Positions 42,858 to 51,257 of a stretch of DNA of 64,000 nt are shown here, piece after piece. The position numbers and the translations under genes were made by a program. Positions within the stretch are counted from its first letter, which is position 1. Every line of letters begins with the position of its first letter. This DNA comes from MWEI01 sp964600235 (GTDB lineage Bacteria > Desulfobacterota > Desulfomonilia > UBA1062), in assembly GCA_964600235.1 (NCBI GenBank), contig CAZRIV010000005.1, positions 62,001 to 126,000 of the forward strand. Direction: 5' to 3'. Under the pieces are notes generated by a model. That model did no database searches. It saw only the letters and a list, made by a program, of their open reading frames with translations, and had not been told where the DNA came from.

Positions 42858-43682
42858 TTAGAGCCTGAACACCCGCTGTGCGTTTTCATGGAGGTACATC
42901 CTCCCGGCCTCGTCATCGAGACCGAGCTCTTCAAGCCCCTCAAGGCATTTTGCCGGCGTGATCATGGGGTAGTTGGTGCCGAACATCACCTTCCTCCGGC
43001 CGTTCTTTCTCATGTAGCGCACGAACTCCTCGGGGAACCGTCTGGCTGCATAGGCCGAGGTGTCGATGTAGACATTCTCATACTTGGTTGCCAGCGCGAT
43101 CATCTCCGTCGTCCAGGGATAACCGAGATGTCCGCAGACCAGCCTCAACTCGGGGAACTCGAGTGCCACCTCGTCCACATAGGGGATCGGCCGGCCCGGG
43201 TCCGAGGGACACAGCGGCCCGGTATGGCCCACCTGGAGGCATACCGGGATATCCAGCTGGATACATTCCGCATACAGGGGATAGTAGCGGCGGTCATTGG
43301 GTGGAAGGTTCCACAGCCACTGAACAACCCTGAGCCCCTTGAACCCCAGCCCCTTCACGCACCGCCGCAGTTCCCGGATGGCCTCCATGGGCCGGTACAG
43401 ATCCACCGATGCGATGCCCGCGAAGCGCCCGGGATGGCGCCTCACGATGTCCGCCACATAGTCATTGGTAATGAGCGGACCCTGAGGCCCCCACCAGGAG
43501 CAGATGAGGCCGGTCTGAACATGCCCCTGATCCATGGCGCCCAGGGTGAATTCAACAGGGATATCCTCCATGATCCTTTCCATCCCCATCCAGCGCCTGA
43601 GCGTTGCAAACATGGGGTGGTTGATGAAATCCAGCGTGGGGTGCTGCATCCATACATCGATAACCGGCAGACCAGGAACCAT
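42858..43682 (-). CDS. Amidohydrolase-family (TIM-barrel) protein
   Basis: A 274-residue protein of the amidohydrolase_2 group (ACMSD/decarboxylase-like). Evidence is IDVWMQHPT at the N-terminus (in place of the usual DxHxH), GIASVDLYRPMEAIRELRR, LQVGHTGPLC, LRLVCGHLGYPWTTEMIALA, YIDTSAYA, and VMFGTNYPMI. The first metal-binding HxH is not standard (W-M-Q-H), so metal content is uncertain. AGGAGG right before ATG 43682 fixes the start. It follows a hypothetical gene by 71 bases in a TetR-led cluster, where decarboxylation or hydrolysis of a carboxylate substrate is plausible. Confidence 0.83.
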   Translation of the reverse strand: MVPGLPVIDVWMQHPTLDFINHPMFATLRRWMGMERIMEDIPVEFTLGAMDQGHVQTGLICSWWGPQGPLITNDYVADIVRRHPGRFAGIASVDLYRPMEAIRELRRCVKGLGFKGLRVVQWLWNLPPNDRRYYPLYAECIQLDIPVCLQVGHTGPLCPSDPGRPIPYVDEVALEFPELRLVCGHLGYPWTTEMIALATKYENVYIDTSAYAARRFPEEFVRYMRKNGRRKVMFGTNYPMITPAKCLEGLEELGLDDEAGRMYLHENAQRVFRL

Positions 43683-43753
43683 AAGACCTCCTATGCACAC
43701 ATTCTATCGATTAACGCAGAGCTCTCATCGCCTGAACCATGAAACGGCCCTTG

Positions 43754-44275
43754 TCATTTCAATGAGAACCTGACCTCGCCTGAGCACGTTCCCGTGCGGT
43801 TCATCATGCACCCCAAGGCGTCTTGAGGCGCCTCGTACTCCACGCCTGCATGCTCGAGCCAGCAGAGCACCCGGTACAGGACCCCGCACTCATACTGATC
43901 GATCACCCCCATGCGCTTCATGCCGTTGTAGGCGAAGCATGCCTGGTGGGCGAACTCCCAGTGCAGGACGTTCTTTTCCGGGAACGAATAGGTGAAGTTC
44001 ATGAAATCGCCCCTGCTCACGGAAAAGGCCGCATGGATGACCTCCTTGAGCTGTTCAAAGGTCTCGACCGGCTGTTCTTGAATGCCGAATAGCCTGCGTG
44101 CGCGATCGAACTCGATGGCGGCAAGGGACCTGATGGCAGCCCTGTTGATGCGGTTCGCCTCCTTGATCCCGTGGGCCTGCAGGCAGTGGAAGAACCACAT
44201 GCCGTCGTGCGTCATCCAGTTTTTGAGGATGTGTTCCTTGATCCCGTTGATGCCTATCTGCTCCAGGGTCTTCAT
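43754..44275 (-). CDS. DUF6125-like protein (L-2-amino-thiazoline-4-carboxylate hydrolase-like)
   Basis: A 173-residue cytosolic protein. The stretch ILKNWMTHDGMWFFHCLQ near the N-terminus and the C-terminal CGVLYRVLCWLEHAGVEY, with three or more cysteines, resemble the poorly studied DUF6125 / ATC-hydrolase-like group found in anaerobes; I assign this by recollection, with moderate certainty. It lies between tetR and the amidohydrolase gene on the same strand. AAAGGA precedes the ATG. Function unknown. Confidence 0.6.
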   Translation of the reverse strand: MKTLEQIGINGIKEHILKNWMTHDGMWFFHCLQAHGIKEANRINRAAIRSLAAIEFDRARRLFGIQEQPVETFEQLKEVIHAAFSVSRGDFMNFTYSFPEKNVLHWEFAHQACFAYNGMKRMGVIDQYECGVLYRVLCWLEHAGVEYEAPQDALGCMMNRTGTCSGEVRFSLK

Positions 44276-44374
44276 ATGCCCGTCCTTTCCCTTTTCATCA
44301 TCCTGCTTTGCGCTGGACGAAGCGTCGTACCGTCTGCCCGCCGGATATGAGTATTTTGTTGATAAAAATCCATG

Positions 44375-44992
44375 TCACTCCTCCACGATGCCGGCCGCCA
44401 CGGCCCGCCATGCCGCCTCCGCCAGCTCATGGACGGCCGGGCCTGTCTCGGTGACGGCCTGGCCGGAAAGGTACTGCCGGGTGTTCTCCATGCACGGGCC
44501 CAGGATGAGGGATATATAGATATCCAAGGGCAGCCTCCGCAGCGTACCGGCCTCCATATGGCGCTCGAACCAGACCGTTGCGCTCTTCATCAGCTCCCGG
44601 TTCATGCCGTCGATGGCCTCTTCCGTGGAGGCAGGAAGGCCCGAGTGCCTCTTCCGGAACAGGTAGCGCGACCACTCCTGATTGGCCTCGACCCACCGCA
44701 GGTGGTGTTCGATGATGGCGTGGATACCCCCACGCGCATCCTGGTCGTTTTGGAAGACCTTTATTATGCCTGCCTGGTAGTCACGGATGCCTTCGAGGTA
44801 GACGGCTGCCGCGAGCTGATCCTTGCTCTTGAAGTGGTGATATATGCTGCCGGTGCTCGCCCTGGAATGATCGCGGATATCCGCCATGCTCGTCCGGGAA
44901 TAGCCGATCTCAGAGAAACAGGTAAGGGCGGCCCGGATAATATCCCTTTTGCGCCCCTCGGTCCCGGCGTGATTCCTTTTTGGCCTCTTCAT
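44375..44992 (-). CDS. TetR/AcrR-family transcriptional regulator
   Basis: A 205-residue regulator. The HTH is KRDIIRAALTCFSEIGYSRTSMADIRDHSRASTGSIYHHFKSKDQLAAAVY (split by position: residues about 14-62), the standard TetR N-domain; the C-domain is ligand-binding and variable. No Shine-Dalgarno precedes the ATG, and the promoter at 45027-44999 would start transcription at or next to the ATG, so the mRNA is probably leaderless. Palindromes covering that promoter suggest autoregulation. It likely controls the downstream DUF6125/amidohydrolase genes. Confidence 0.9.
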   Translation of the reverse strand: MKRPKRNHAGTEGRKRDIIRAALTCFSEIGYSRTSMADIRDHSRASTGSIYHHFKSKDQLAAAVYLEGIRDYQAGIIKVFQNDQDARGGIHAIIEHHLRWVEANQEWSRYLFRKRHSGLPASTEEAIDGMNRELMKSATVWFERHMEAGTLRRLPLDIYISLILGPCMENTRQYLSGQAVTETGPAVHELAEAAWRAVAAGIVEE

Positions 44993-44994
44993 AT

Positions 44995-45027
44995 TAGAAT
45001 CTTATTTTAGAATATTATTCTAGTCAA
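44995..45027 (-). promoter_or_regulatory. tetR promoter with two overlapping palindromic operators
   Basis: TAGAATA-T-TATTCTA (45008-45022) is a perfect 15-base palindrome; an imperfect second copy, TAGAATC-T-TATTTTA, occupies 44995-45009. They lie across a promoter on the minus strand: TTGACT (45027-45022), 17 bases, TAAGAT (45004-44999). The start point would be about 44992, which is the A of the tetR ATG. This fits autorepression by TetR; binding is inferred. Confidence 0.7.
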
Positions 45028-45282
45028 TCGCTTTTTTAGCGTCACCTTCGTTCCCTAAAAAAATTCAAAGGTTGCGGAACAGCTATGAAACTCACGATTG
45101 ACAGGGAAAAATCCGATCAGGTAGGTAACGTATTCCCTTGCGTGAGGATGCCGTACGATGAATGCTTACCTCCCCTGCACCGCTGGATCGGGGAAGATGA
45201 AATCCCCATCGGCATTCATGGATCCCCGGGGGCCTTGAAACGCAATGATCCTGATGCAGCATATAACACTTTGAGAGGCGCG

Positions 45283-46407
45283 ATGAAGACGGAACAATAC
45301 ATCCTGACAGATGGTCTCCACCAGGGAACCCTTGGCTCACAGGCGGATCTTGTCCTTATCTTTGGCGCCACCAGCAGATTGAAAGAGGCAGGGCTCGCAG
45401 AAAAGATCAGGACCTCATACCCGAATGCATGCATCTTCGGATGCTCCACTGCCGGCGAGATCATCGGCACCCGGGTGCTCGACGATTCCCTTGTAATAAC
45501 AGCTGTCGCCTTTGATAAGGCCACGGTAAAAGGAGCCCTGGCAAAGATCGGCGGCACGGATGACAGCTACGGGGCCGGCAAGGAATTGGCAAAAGCTCTG
45601 TCCGGGGAATCTCTCAGGCATGTCTTCATCCTCTCCGAGGGGCTCAGTATAAACGGATCGGAGCTCGTCAGGGGCCTGAAAGACCACCTCCCGCCAGGAA
45701 CCACCCTAACCGGAGGGCTGTCAGGGGACAGCGACCGGTTTCAGGAGACCTATGTCATGCTCAACGGTGAACCCCAAAGAGGTGTGGCCGGCGCCATAGG
45801 ACTCTACGGGAAAGGGCTCCAGGTAGGCTATGGGTCTTTCGGGGGCTGGGATACGTTCGGACCTGAACGCCTCATCACCCGTGCAAAGGATAACGTCCTT
45901 TATGAACTGGACGGGAAATCGGCCCTGGGCCTGTACAAGGAATATCTCGGGGAGCATGCCAAGGGCCTGCCCGCCACCGGGCTGCTGTTTCCCTTGAGCC
46001 TCAGGATGAGAGAATCCTCACGGCCTGTTGTGAGAACCCTGCTTTCCGTGAACGAAGAAGACCAGAGCATGACCTTTGCCGGCAACATGCCCGAGAACGT
46101 CTATGCCAGGCTCATGAAGGCCAACCTCGAGCGGCTCATCGACGGGGCTGTCGAGGCAGCCAGATCTTCCTCCGATACCATCGGGGCCATTCACGCAGAG
46201 CTTGCCATCCTCATCAGCTGTGTGGGGAGAAAGCTCATCCTTAAACAGCGCATCGAGGAGGAGGTGGAAGGGGTGCGGGACATACTCGGCGAAAGCGCCG
46301 CCTTCACCGGGTTCTATTCCTACGGCGAGATCTCGCCCTTTGCCAAGGGAGGCGCCTGCGAGCTGCACAACCAGACCATGACCATCACGGTTTTGAGCGA
46401 GGTGTAG
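45283..46407 (+). CDS. FIST-domain sensory protein
   Basis: A 374-residue FIST N/C protein. Typical segments are ADLVLIFGATSRLKEAGL, IFGCSTAGEIIGTRVLDDSLV, LSEGLSINGSELVRGL and TLTGGLSGDSDRF; the C-terminal FIST_C part ends FYSYGEISPFAKGGACELHNQTM. FIST domains are proposed small-ligand (amino-acid-like) sensors in signal transduction. GAGAGG stands before ATG 45283. The open frame goes back to 45085, but the extra 66 residues have poorer codon bias and do not look like the family. The stop is followed after three bases by a hybrid histidine kinase, a standard FIST pairing. Confidence 0.88.
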   Translation: MKTEQYILTDGLHQGTLGSQADLVLIFGATSRLKEAGLAEKIRTSYPNACIFGCSTAGEIIGTRVLDDSLVITAVAFDKATVKGALAKIGGTDDSYGAGKELAKALSGESLRHVFILSEGLSINGSELVRGLKDHLPPGTTLTGGLSGDSDRFQETYVMLNGEPQRGVAGAIGLYGKGLQVGYGSFGGWDTFGPERLITRAKDNVLYELDGKSALGLYKEYLGEHAKGLPATGLLFPLSLRMRESSRPVVRTLLSVNEEDQSMTFAGNMPENVYARLMKANLERLIDGAVEAARSSSDTIGAIHAELAILISCVGRKLILKQRIEEEVEGVRDILGESAAFTGFYSYGEISPFAKGGACELHNQTMTITVLSEV

Positions 46408-46410
46408 AAA

Positions 46411-48102
46411 GTGCATCGACTCCTTGCCCGGCAGATCAAACGATACCTCAAGGAAATGGATCCACTCCCGGAGGGTTTACGGGAATTCATCGATGCAGTG
46501 GACAAGGCTTACCATGAAAACGACGACGACCGGCATATGCTCGAGAGGGCCTTTGACCTGAGCTCCCAGGAGCTCATGAAGCTCAACGACGACCTGAAAA
46601 ACGCACTCTCGCGATTCGAGTCCATCATCGAAAATGCGCCGTTCGTTGCCATCCAGGGATATGACAGGCAGGGCAGAATCATTCACTGGAACCATGCATG
46701 TTCCGAAATCTACGGATACAGTGCTGACGAGGCAAAAGGGGCCCGCGTACAGGACCTGATCTTTTCACCCGGTTCCAGCGCGGACTTTGATTCAGAACTC
46801 GAGCTGATATGGGCCACGCAAAAACCCACATCACCGAGAGAGTGGGAGACACACAGCCGCACCGGTGATACACGCTGGGTATACTCGACCATGTTCCCCA
46901 TCGTGGAAAATGGTGAGGTGGTCGAGGTGTTCTGCATGGACCTGGATGTGACCGACCGGAAGCGCCTCGAGAACCAGCTCCTCCAGGCCCAGAAGATGGA
47001 GGCCATCGGAACCCTGGCCGGGGGTATCGCCCATGATTTCAACAACCTCCTCATGGGCATCCAGGGATACACCCAGATCATGCTCTATGGCCTCGACCCG
47101 GCGCACCCCCACTACGACAAGCTCAAGCGCATCGAGATGCAGCTCAAGAGCGGGGCGGACCTCTCGGACCAGCTCCTGGGTTTTGCCCGCGGAGGCAGGT
47201 ATGAGGTTAAATCCCTCGACTTGAACGAGATCATCGAGCAGACATCGCACACCTTCGGAAGGACGAAGAAGGAGATTGCCGTATATCACCGGCTGTCTCC
47301 GGATCTCTGGGCGGTCGAGGCCGACAGGGGCCAGATAGAGCAGGTGCTGCTCAATCTCTTCGTGAATGCCTGGCAGGCAATGCCCACAGGCGGAAGCATC
47401 TATATATCCACGGAAAACGTAATCCTGGACGAGTCATACACGAAATCATACGAGCTGCCTGCCGGAAGGTATGTCAAGACCTCGGTGACGGACACAGGGT
47501 CCGGCATGGATGAGAAGACAAGAGACCGTATTTTCGAGCCGTTCTTCACTACCCGGGAGATGGGCAGAGGAACCGGACTCGGCCTGGCAACGGTCTATGG
47601 CATCATAAAGGCTCATCGGGGCATGATCACGGTGTACTCGGAGATCGACCACGGGACCACCTTCAACATCTGCCTGCCAGCCAGCGACACGATGCCTGTC
47701 CACGAGAAGGTTCATGAGGAAGAGATCAGCTCGGGAGGCGGCACCGTGCTCGTGGTGGACGACGAGGCGTTCATCCTGGAGGTTACTTCGGAACTGCTCG
47801 AGAAGCTCGGCTACAGGGCAATGACTGCACGCGGCGGCAAGGAGGCCATAGATCTGTACCGATCCAGGTGGCAGGACATCGACCTTATCATGCTCGACAT
47901 GATCATGCCCGAGATGAGCGGGGATGCGACCTTTGACGAGCTCCGCACCATCAACCCGGCCGCAAAGGTCATCCTCGCCAGCGGATACAGCCTCACCGGG
48001 CGTGCGAAACAGATCATGGGAAAAGGGGCGGTGTCCTTCATCCAGAAGCCCTACCAGCTCAGCGAGCTCTCACAGAAGATTGCCGAGGCAATAAAAGGCT
48101 GA
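46411..48102 (+). CDS. PAS hybrid sensor histidine kinase paired with the FIST protein
   Basis: A 563-residue cytosolic kinase starting at GTG 46411 with GAGGTG upstream. A helical N-terminus (residues 1-70) is followed by one PAS domain (PFVAIQGYDRQGRIIHWNHA), HisKA (GTLAGGIAHDFNNLLMG, His at about 208), HATPase_c (DTGSGMDEKT; GRGTGLGLATVYG) and a receiver (VLVVDDE; Asp in IMLDMIMP at about 496; Lys in IQKPYQL). It is coupled to the FIST gene and likely takes its signal from it. No output regulator with DNA-binding domain lies nearby. It terminates near hairpin repeat H3. Confidence 0.92.
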   Translation: MHRLLARQIKRYLKEMDPLPEGLREFIDAVDKAYHENDDDRHMLERAFDLSSQELMKLNDDLKNALSRFESIIENAPFVAIQGYDRQGRIIHWNHACSEIYGYSADEAKGARVQDLIFSPGSSADFDSELELIWATQKPTSPREWETHSRTGDTRWVYSTMFPIVENGEVVEVFCMDLDVTDRKRLENQLLQAQKMEAIGTLAGGIAHDFNNLLMGIQGYTQIMLYGLDPAHPHYDKLKRIEMQLKSGADLSDQLLGFARGGRYEVKSLDLNEIIEQTSHTFGRTKKEIAVYHRLSPDLWAVEADRGQIEQVLLNLFVNAWQAMPTGGSIYISTENVILDESYTKSYELPAGRYVKTSVTDTGSGMDEKTRDRIFEPFFTTREMGRGTGLGLATVYGIIKAHRGMITVYSEIDHGTTFNICLPASDTMPVHEKVHEEEISSGGGTVLVVDDEAFILEVTSELLEKLGYRAMTARGGKEAIDLYRSRWQDIDLIMLDMIMPEMSGDATFDELRTINPAAKVILASGYSLTGRAKQIMGKGAVSFIQKPYQLSELSQKIAEAIKG

Positions 48103-48170
48103 AGTCAACTCTCTTTAAACTGTCTACCTGAGATTCGCCGCATACCTTAAGGGCAGAGGAGAAAAATATA

Positions 48171-48243
48171 CCCGTTCAGAAAGGTGTTTTTGCCGGGAAC
48201 AGGCTAAAAGCCTGTTCCCGGCAAAAACACCTTTCTGAACGGG
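48171..48243 (+). repeat. Long-hairpin repeat H3
   Basis: Perfect 35-base arms (48171-48205 and 48209-48243), 3-base loop AAA, total 73 nt. Preceded by GAGAAAAATATA and followed by CCAAATTTTATA. It stands between the convergent hybrid-kinase and acyl-CoA ligase genes, where it can act as a bidirectional terminator. Confidence 0.9.
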
Positions 48244-48288
48244 CCAAATTTTATATACTTCTTATCTATGCGTATCGAGTTGTTTTCT

Positions 48289-50094
48289 TTACTCCCTGTA
48301 CAGCGCCTCGATGTCCTTCATGTAGCGATCAAGCACCACCCGGCGCTTGAGCTTCATGGTCTGGGTGAGCATGCCGTTTTCCAGCGTGAAGTCCTCGGAG
48401 AGGAACACGAACTTCCTGGGTATCTCGTACCCGCCGTATTTGCCCTTCAGCACCGCGTTGATCCCGGCTATGACATGGTCCTGGATCTGCCTGTCCGTCG
48501 CCATCTCGGCGGGCTTGTCCGGCAGGTTGTTCTCGCGCGCAAACTTTCTCAAGAATGCGTAATCCGGATAGACCAGGCAGACATTGTAGGGCCTGCCCTC
48601 GCCGTAGATCATGGCGTTGGCGATCTCGGGCATGAGCTTGATGTCTTCTTCGATGGAGGCAGGGAAGACATACTTGCCGTTTTCCAGCTTGAACTGTTCC
48701 TTTATGCGGCCTGTGATGAAGAGGAACCCGTCCTTGTCGAACCTGCCGCGGTCGCCCGTGCGGAACCCTCCGTCGGCGGTCATGACCACAGCAGTGTCGT
48801 CGGGCTTGTTGTGGTAGCCCTGCATGACGTTCGGACCGTAGACGATGATCTCCCCGTCTGTGGCGTCGGGCTCCACCACGGACCTGTCTATGACCACCTT
48901 CACGCGTTCGACCGTCTGCCCCACGCTCCCAAGGCGGTAGCTGGCAGGGCAGTTCATGGTGACGGCCGGAGAGGTCTCGGTGAGTCCGTAACAGTCGTAG
49001 ATGGGGATCCCGATATCGAAGAAGAAATGTGCAATATCGGGGTTCATGGTGGCGCTCGCCGTGAGGGCCCCCTTGAGCCTGCCCCCGAAGCGCTCCCTGA
49101 TCTTGGCGAAAACCAGCAGGTCGAGCCCTGCGAGCTTGGCATTGAGGACCGGGTCGGAGATGCCCTTCTCGGCAAGCTCGCGCTTCTGTCTGGCCATTGT
49201 GACGGCCGTCTCGAAGAGCTTGAGCTTCATGCCGCCCTCTTCGCGCATCTTGGCCCAGATGCCGTTGTAAATCCTGGTGAACACACGGGGGACTGCGATG
49301 AGAAAAGACGGCTTGACCAGGGACATGTCCTTTGCCAGCGTGTCCACGCTCTCCATGAAACCGATGGATCCGCCGAACTGGAACCAGTTGTAGAGCTCTG
49401 CAGTCTGGCCGTAGGAGTGGGCCCAGGGGAGGATCGACAGGCTTCTGGCCTTCGTGTCGAGCTCGGGGTAGATATGATAGCCGCTCCTGGCGCAGTGGGT
49501 GAGGTTGCCGTGGGAGAGCAGCACCCCCTTTGGGTCTCCGGTCGTGCCGGAGGTGTAGATGAGCACCGCGGTGTCACAGGGACCGGGTTGCGCGGAGGGG
49601 ATGGGATTCATGCCGCCCATGGCCTCCAGCTCCTTCATGGTGCCCGGACCCTCACCCTCCATGAGGATAATCCTCTCGAGGGTCTTGATACTGCCGGGGA
49701 AGTCCTTCACCTTTTCGTAGACGGACTTCTTGGAAACGAAGAGGACCTTCACCCCGGCATCGGCGACGATGTACTGCCAGATCTTGACAAGCTCTGCCTC
49801 GTACATGGGCACGAAGCGGGCCTCCCTGCCATAGGACGCAAAGGCGGCGATGACCCATTCGGGGCAGTTATTCGCGATGATGCCCACGGCATCGCCCTTG
49901 TTGATGCCGATCTTCGCAAGGCCCGCCCTCAGGTTGTCGGTCCTCTCTCCTATCTGTCTGTAGGACAGCCAGGAAAGGGAATTCTGGGCAGGGTTCTTGA
50001 TCCCGAAAAGCTTGTTATGGGGGAAGAGCTCGACCGCTGTCTCGAAAAGCTCCACGAGATTGTCCGGCTTGCGGTATACGAATTTCTGCATCAT
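48289..50094 (-). CDS. Long-chain acyl-CoA synthetase (AMP-forming)
   Basis: A 601-residue adenylate-forming enzyme. The P-loop-like motif is LIYTSGTTGDPKGVLLSHGN; the family motif is YGLTETSPAVT; the motif FRTGDRGRFDKDGFLFITGR and the C-terminal GKYVFPASIEE follow. It activates a fatty acid with ATP to acyl-AMP, then CoA, at or near the membrane. ATG 50094 follows GAGGAGG; the 270-residue N-terminal extension of the open frame is a shadow of the region upstream. The gene is monocistronic, with no beta-oxidation genes next to it. Confidence 0.93.
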   Translation of the reverse strand: MMQKFVYRKPDNLVELFETAVELFPHNKLFGIKNPAQNSLSWLSYRQIGERTDNLRAGLAKIGINKGDAVGIIANNCPEWVIAAFASYGREARFVPMYEAELVKIWQYIVADAGVKVLFVSKKSVYEKVKDFPGSIKTLERIILMEGEGPGTMKELEAMGGMNPIPSAQPGPCDTAVLIYTSGTTGDPKGVLLSHGNLTHCARSGYHIYPELDTKARSLSILPWAHSYGQTAELYNWFQFGGSIGFMESVDTLAKDMSLVKPSFLIAVPRVFTRIYNGIWAKMREEGGMKLKLFETAVTMARQKRELAEKGISDPVLNAKLAGLDLLVFAKIRERFGGRLKGALTASATMNPDIAHFFFDIGIPIYDCYGLTETSPAVTMNCPASYRLGSVGQTVERVKVVIDRSVVEPDATDGEIIVYGPNVMQGYHNKPDDTAVVMTADGGFRTGDRGRFDKDGFLFITGRIKEQFKLENGKYVFPASIEEDIKLMPEIANAMIYGEGRPYNVCLVYPDYAFLRKFARENNLPDKPAEMATDRQIQDHVIAGINAVLKGKYGGYEIPRKFVFLSEDFTLENGMLTQTMKLKRRVVLDRYMKDIEALYRE

Positions 50095-50277
50095 GGCCTC
50101 CTCGGTTTCGTCTGATTCTTCGTGAAGGAGAGATTGAACCTTCAGGATTAATATCTTGGCCGGCGACTTGTCAAATGGAAAAAATCGTGCAATCCTCCAT
50201 GAGATATCTATGCACCTGTTAGAAGCGCTTGCTCTATGGTATTTATGTGAATAATGAACATCTTTGCGGAGAAAGGC

Positions 50278-51228
50278 ATGAAGAGGATATTTGTCGTTGA
50301 TATCGGAGGAACAAACAGCAGATTTGCCGTGGTCGAAGTTCATTCTCCATATGCCATGACATTCATCAACTCCATCTGGCTGAGTACCGCGAAGGCCCGG
50401 TCTTTCGACGAGTTGATCGCCCAGCAGGAAATGAACTGCCCTGATATCGTCATTGCCGAGAGTGATGCCCTGGTGGTGGGCATACCGGGTCCGGTCCTTG
50501 ATGAAGACAAGGTGGAGATGGTGAACGTGCCGTGGACGCTCGACATGAGCTCCTTGAAAAAACGCTTCGATATGCCCGTTTTCTTCATGAATGACTTCCT
50601 GGCCCAGGGATACGGCTGCCTGACCCTGCCCCTGTCCGAACAGATGAAGATCAAGGACGGCAACCTGTGTGATCATTACGACATGGCCGTCATAGGTGCA
50701 GGGACCGGGCTGGGGCACTGCTATCTCAAATCCGACGGCTCGGGCGGACATATCCCCATGCCTGCAGAGGCGGGCCAGATACCTTTTGCCTTCATTGACA
50801 AAGAGGAACTGGCTTACAGGGAATTCATCATGGGAAAGATCAGCCTGCCCTACCCCACGGGCGACACCGTCGTATCGGGCCCTGGTCTTGCCATGCTGCA
50901 TCATTTCCTCACCGGAGAAGACCTCGCCCCCGACCAGGTGGCCCGGAAAATCACACCCGGCGACCGGACCACCAGGTGGTTTTCACGTTTCTATGCGCGC
51001 TGCTGCCGCAACTTCTGTCTGTCCAAGATCTCTGCCTCATGCATCCTGTTCATCTCCGGCGGGCTTGCAGGGAACCACCCCTTCCTGGTGGACAACGACA
51101 CGTTCCGGCAGGAATTTGTGACTTCAACACTCAAGAGCCCGTTCCTCGATCAGGTGCCTGTCTATCTCAACACGAACGTGAACAACGGGCTCTGCGGCGC
51201 AGCCTATTATGGCTTTCTAAAGCTGTAG
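50278..51228 (+). CDS. Glucokinase-family sugar kinase
   Basis: A 316-residue protein of the Glk (PF02685-type) family. Signatures are FVVDIGGTNSRF (phosphate loop), VGIPGPVLDEDKVEMVNVPW, FFMNDFLAQGYG, VIGAGTGLGHCY, and MPAEAGQIPF. It should phosphorylate glucose at C6 with ATP in the cytosol. The ATG at 50278 has GCGGAGAAAGG upstream; the frame beginning at 50254 lacks one. It leads a tight run with an exported amidase and an ORF6N protein (gaps of 29 and 19 bases), an odd combination. Confidence 0.9.
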   Translation: MKRIFVVDIGGTNSRFAVVEVHSPYAMTFINSIWLSTAKARSFDELIAQQEMNCPDIVIAESDALVVGIPGPVLDEDKVEMVNVPWTLDMSSLKKRFDMPVFFMNDFLAQGYGCLTLPLSEQMKIKDGNLCDHYDMAVIGAGTGLGHCYLKSDGSGGHIPMPAEAGQIPFAFIDKEELAYREFIMGKISLPYPTGDTVVSGPGLAMLHHFLTGEDLAPDQVARKITPGDRTTRWFSRFYARCCRNFCLSKISASCILFISGGLAGNHPFLVDNDTFRQEFVTSTLKSPFLDQVPVYLNTNVNNGLCGAAYYGFLKL

Positions 51229-51257
51229 TGCGCGTTCTTCTTACGGAGGTGAAAAAC

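Noticed and set aside
42762..43742. 326-residue plus-strand frame
   Set aside because: Antisense to the amidohydrolase gene, low-complexity His/Pro/Arg composition and no family match.
45085..45282. 66-residue N-terminal extension of the FIST protein
   Set aside because: Weaker start signal, lower GC at third positions than the rest, and FIST relatives begin close to the MKTEQ start.
48268..50115. 615-residue plus-strand open frame opposite the acyl-CoA ligase
   Set aside because: Antisense shadow; the minus-strand gene has all adenylate-forming motifs.
50095..50904. N-terminal extension of the acyl-CoA ligase frame
   Set aside because: It is antisense to the glucokinase gene, and a GAGGAGG-preceded ATG exists at 50094.
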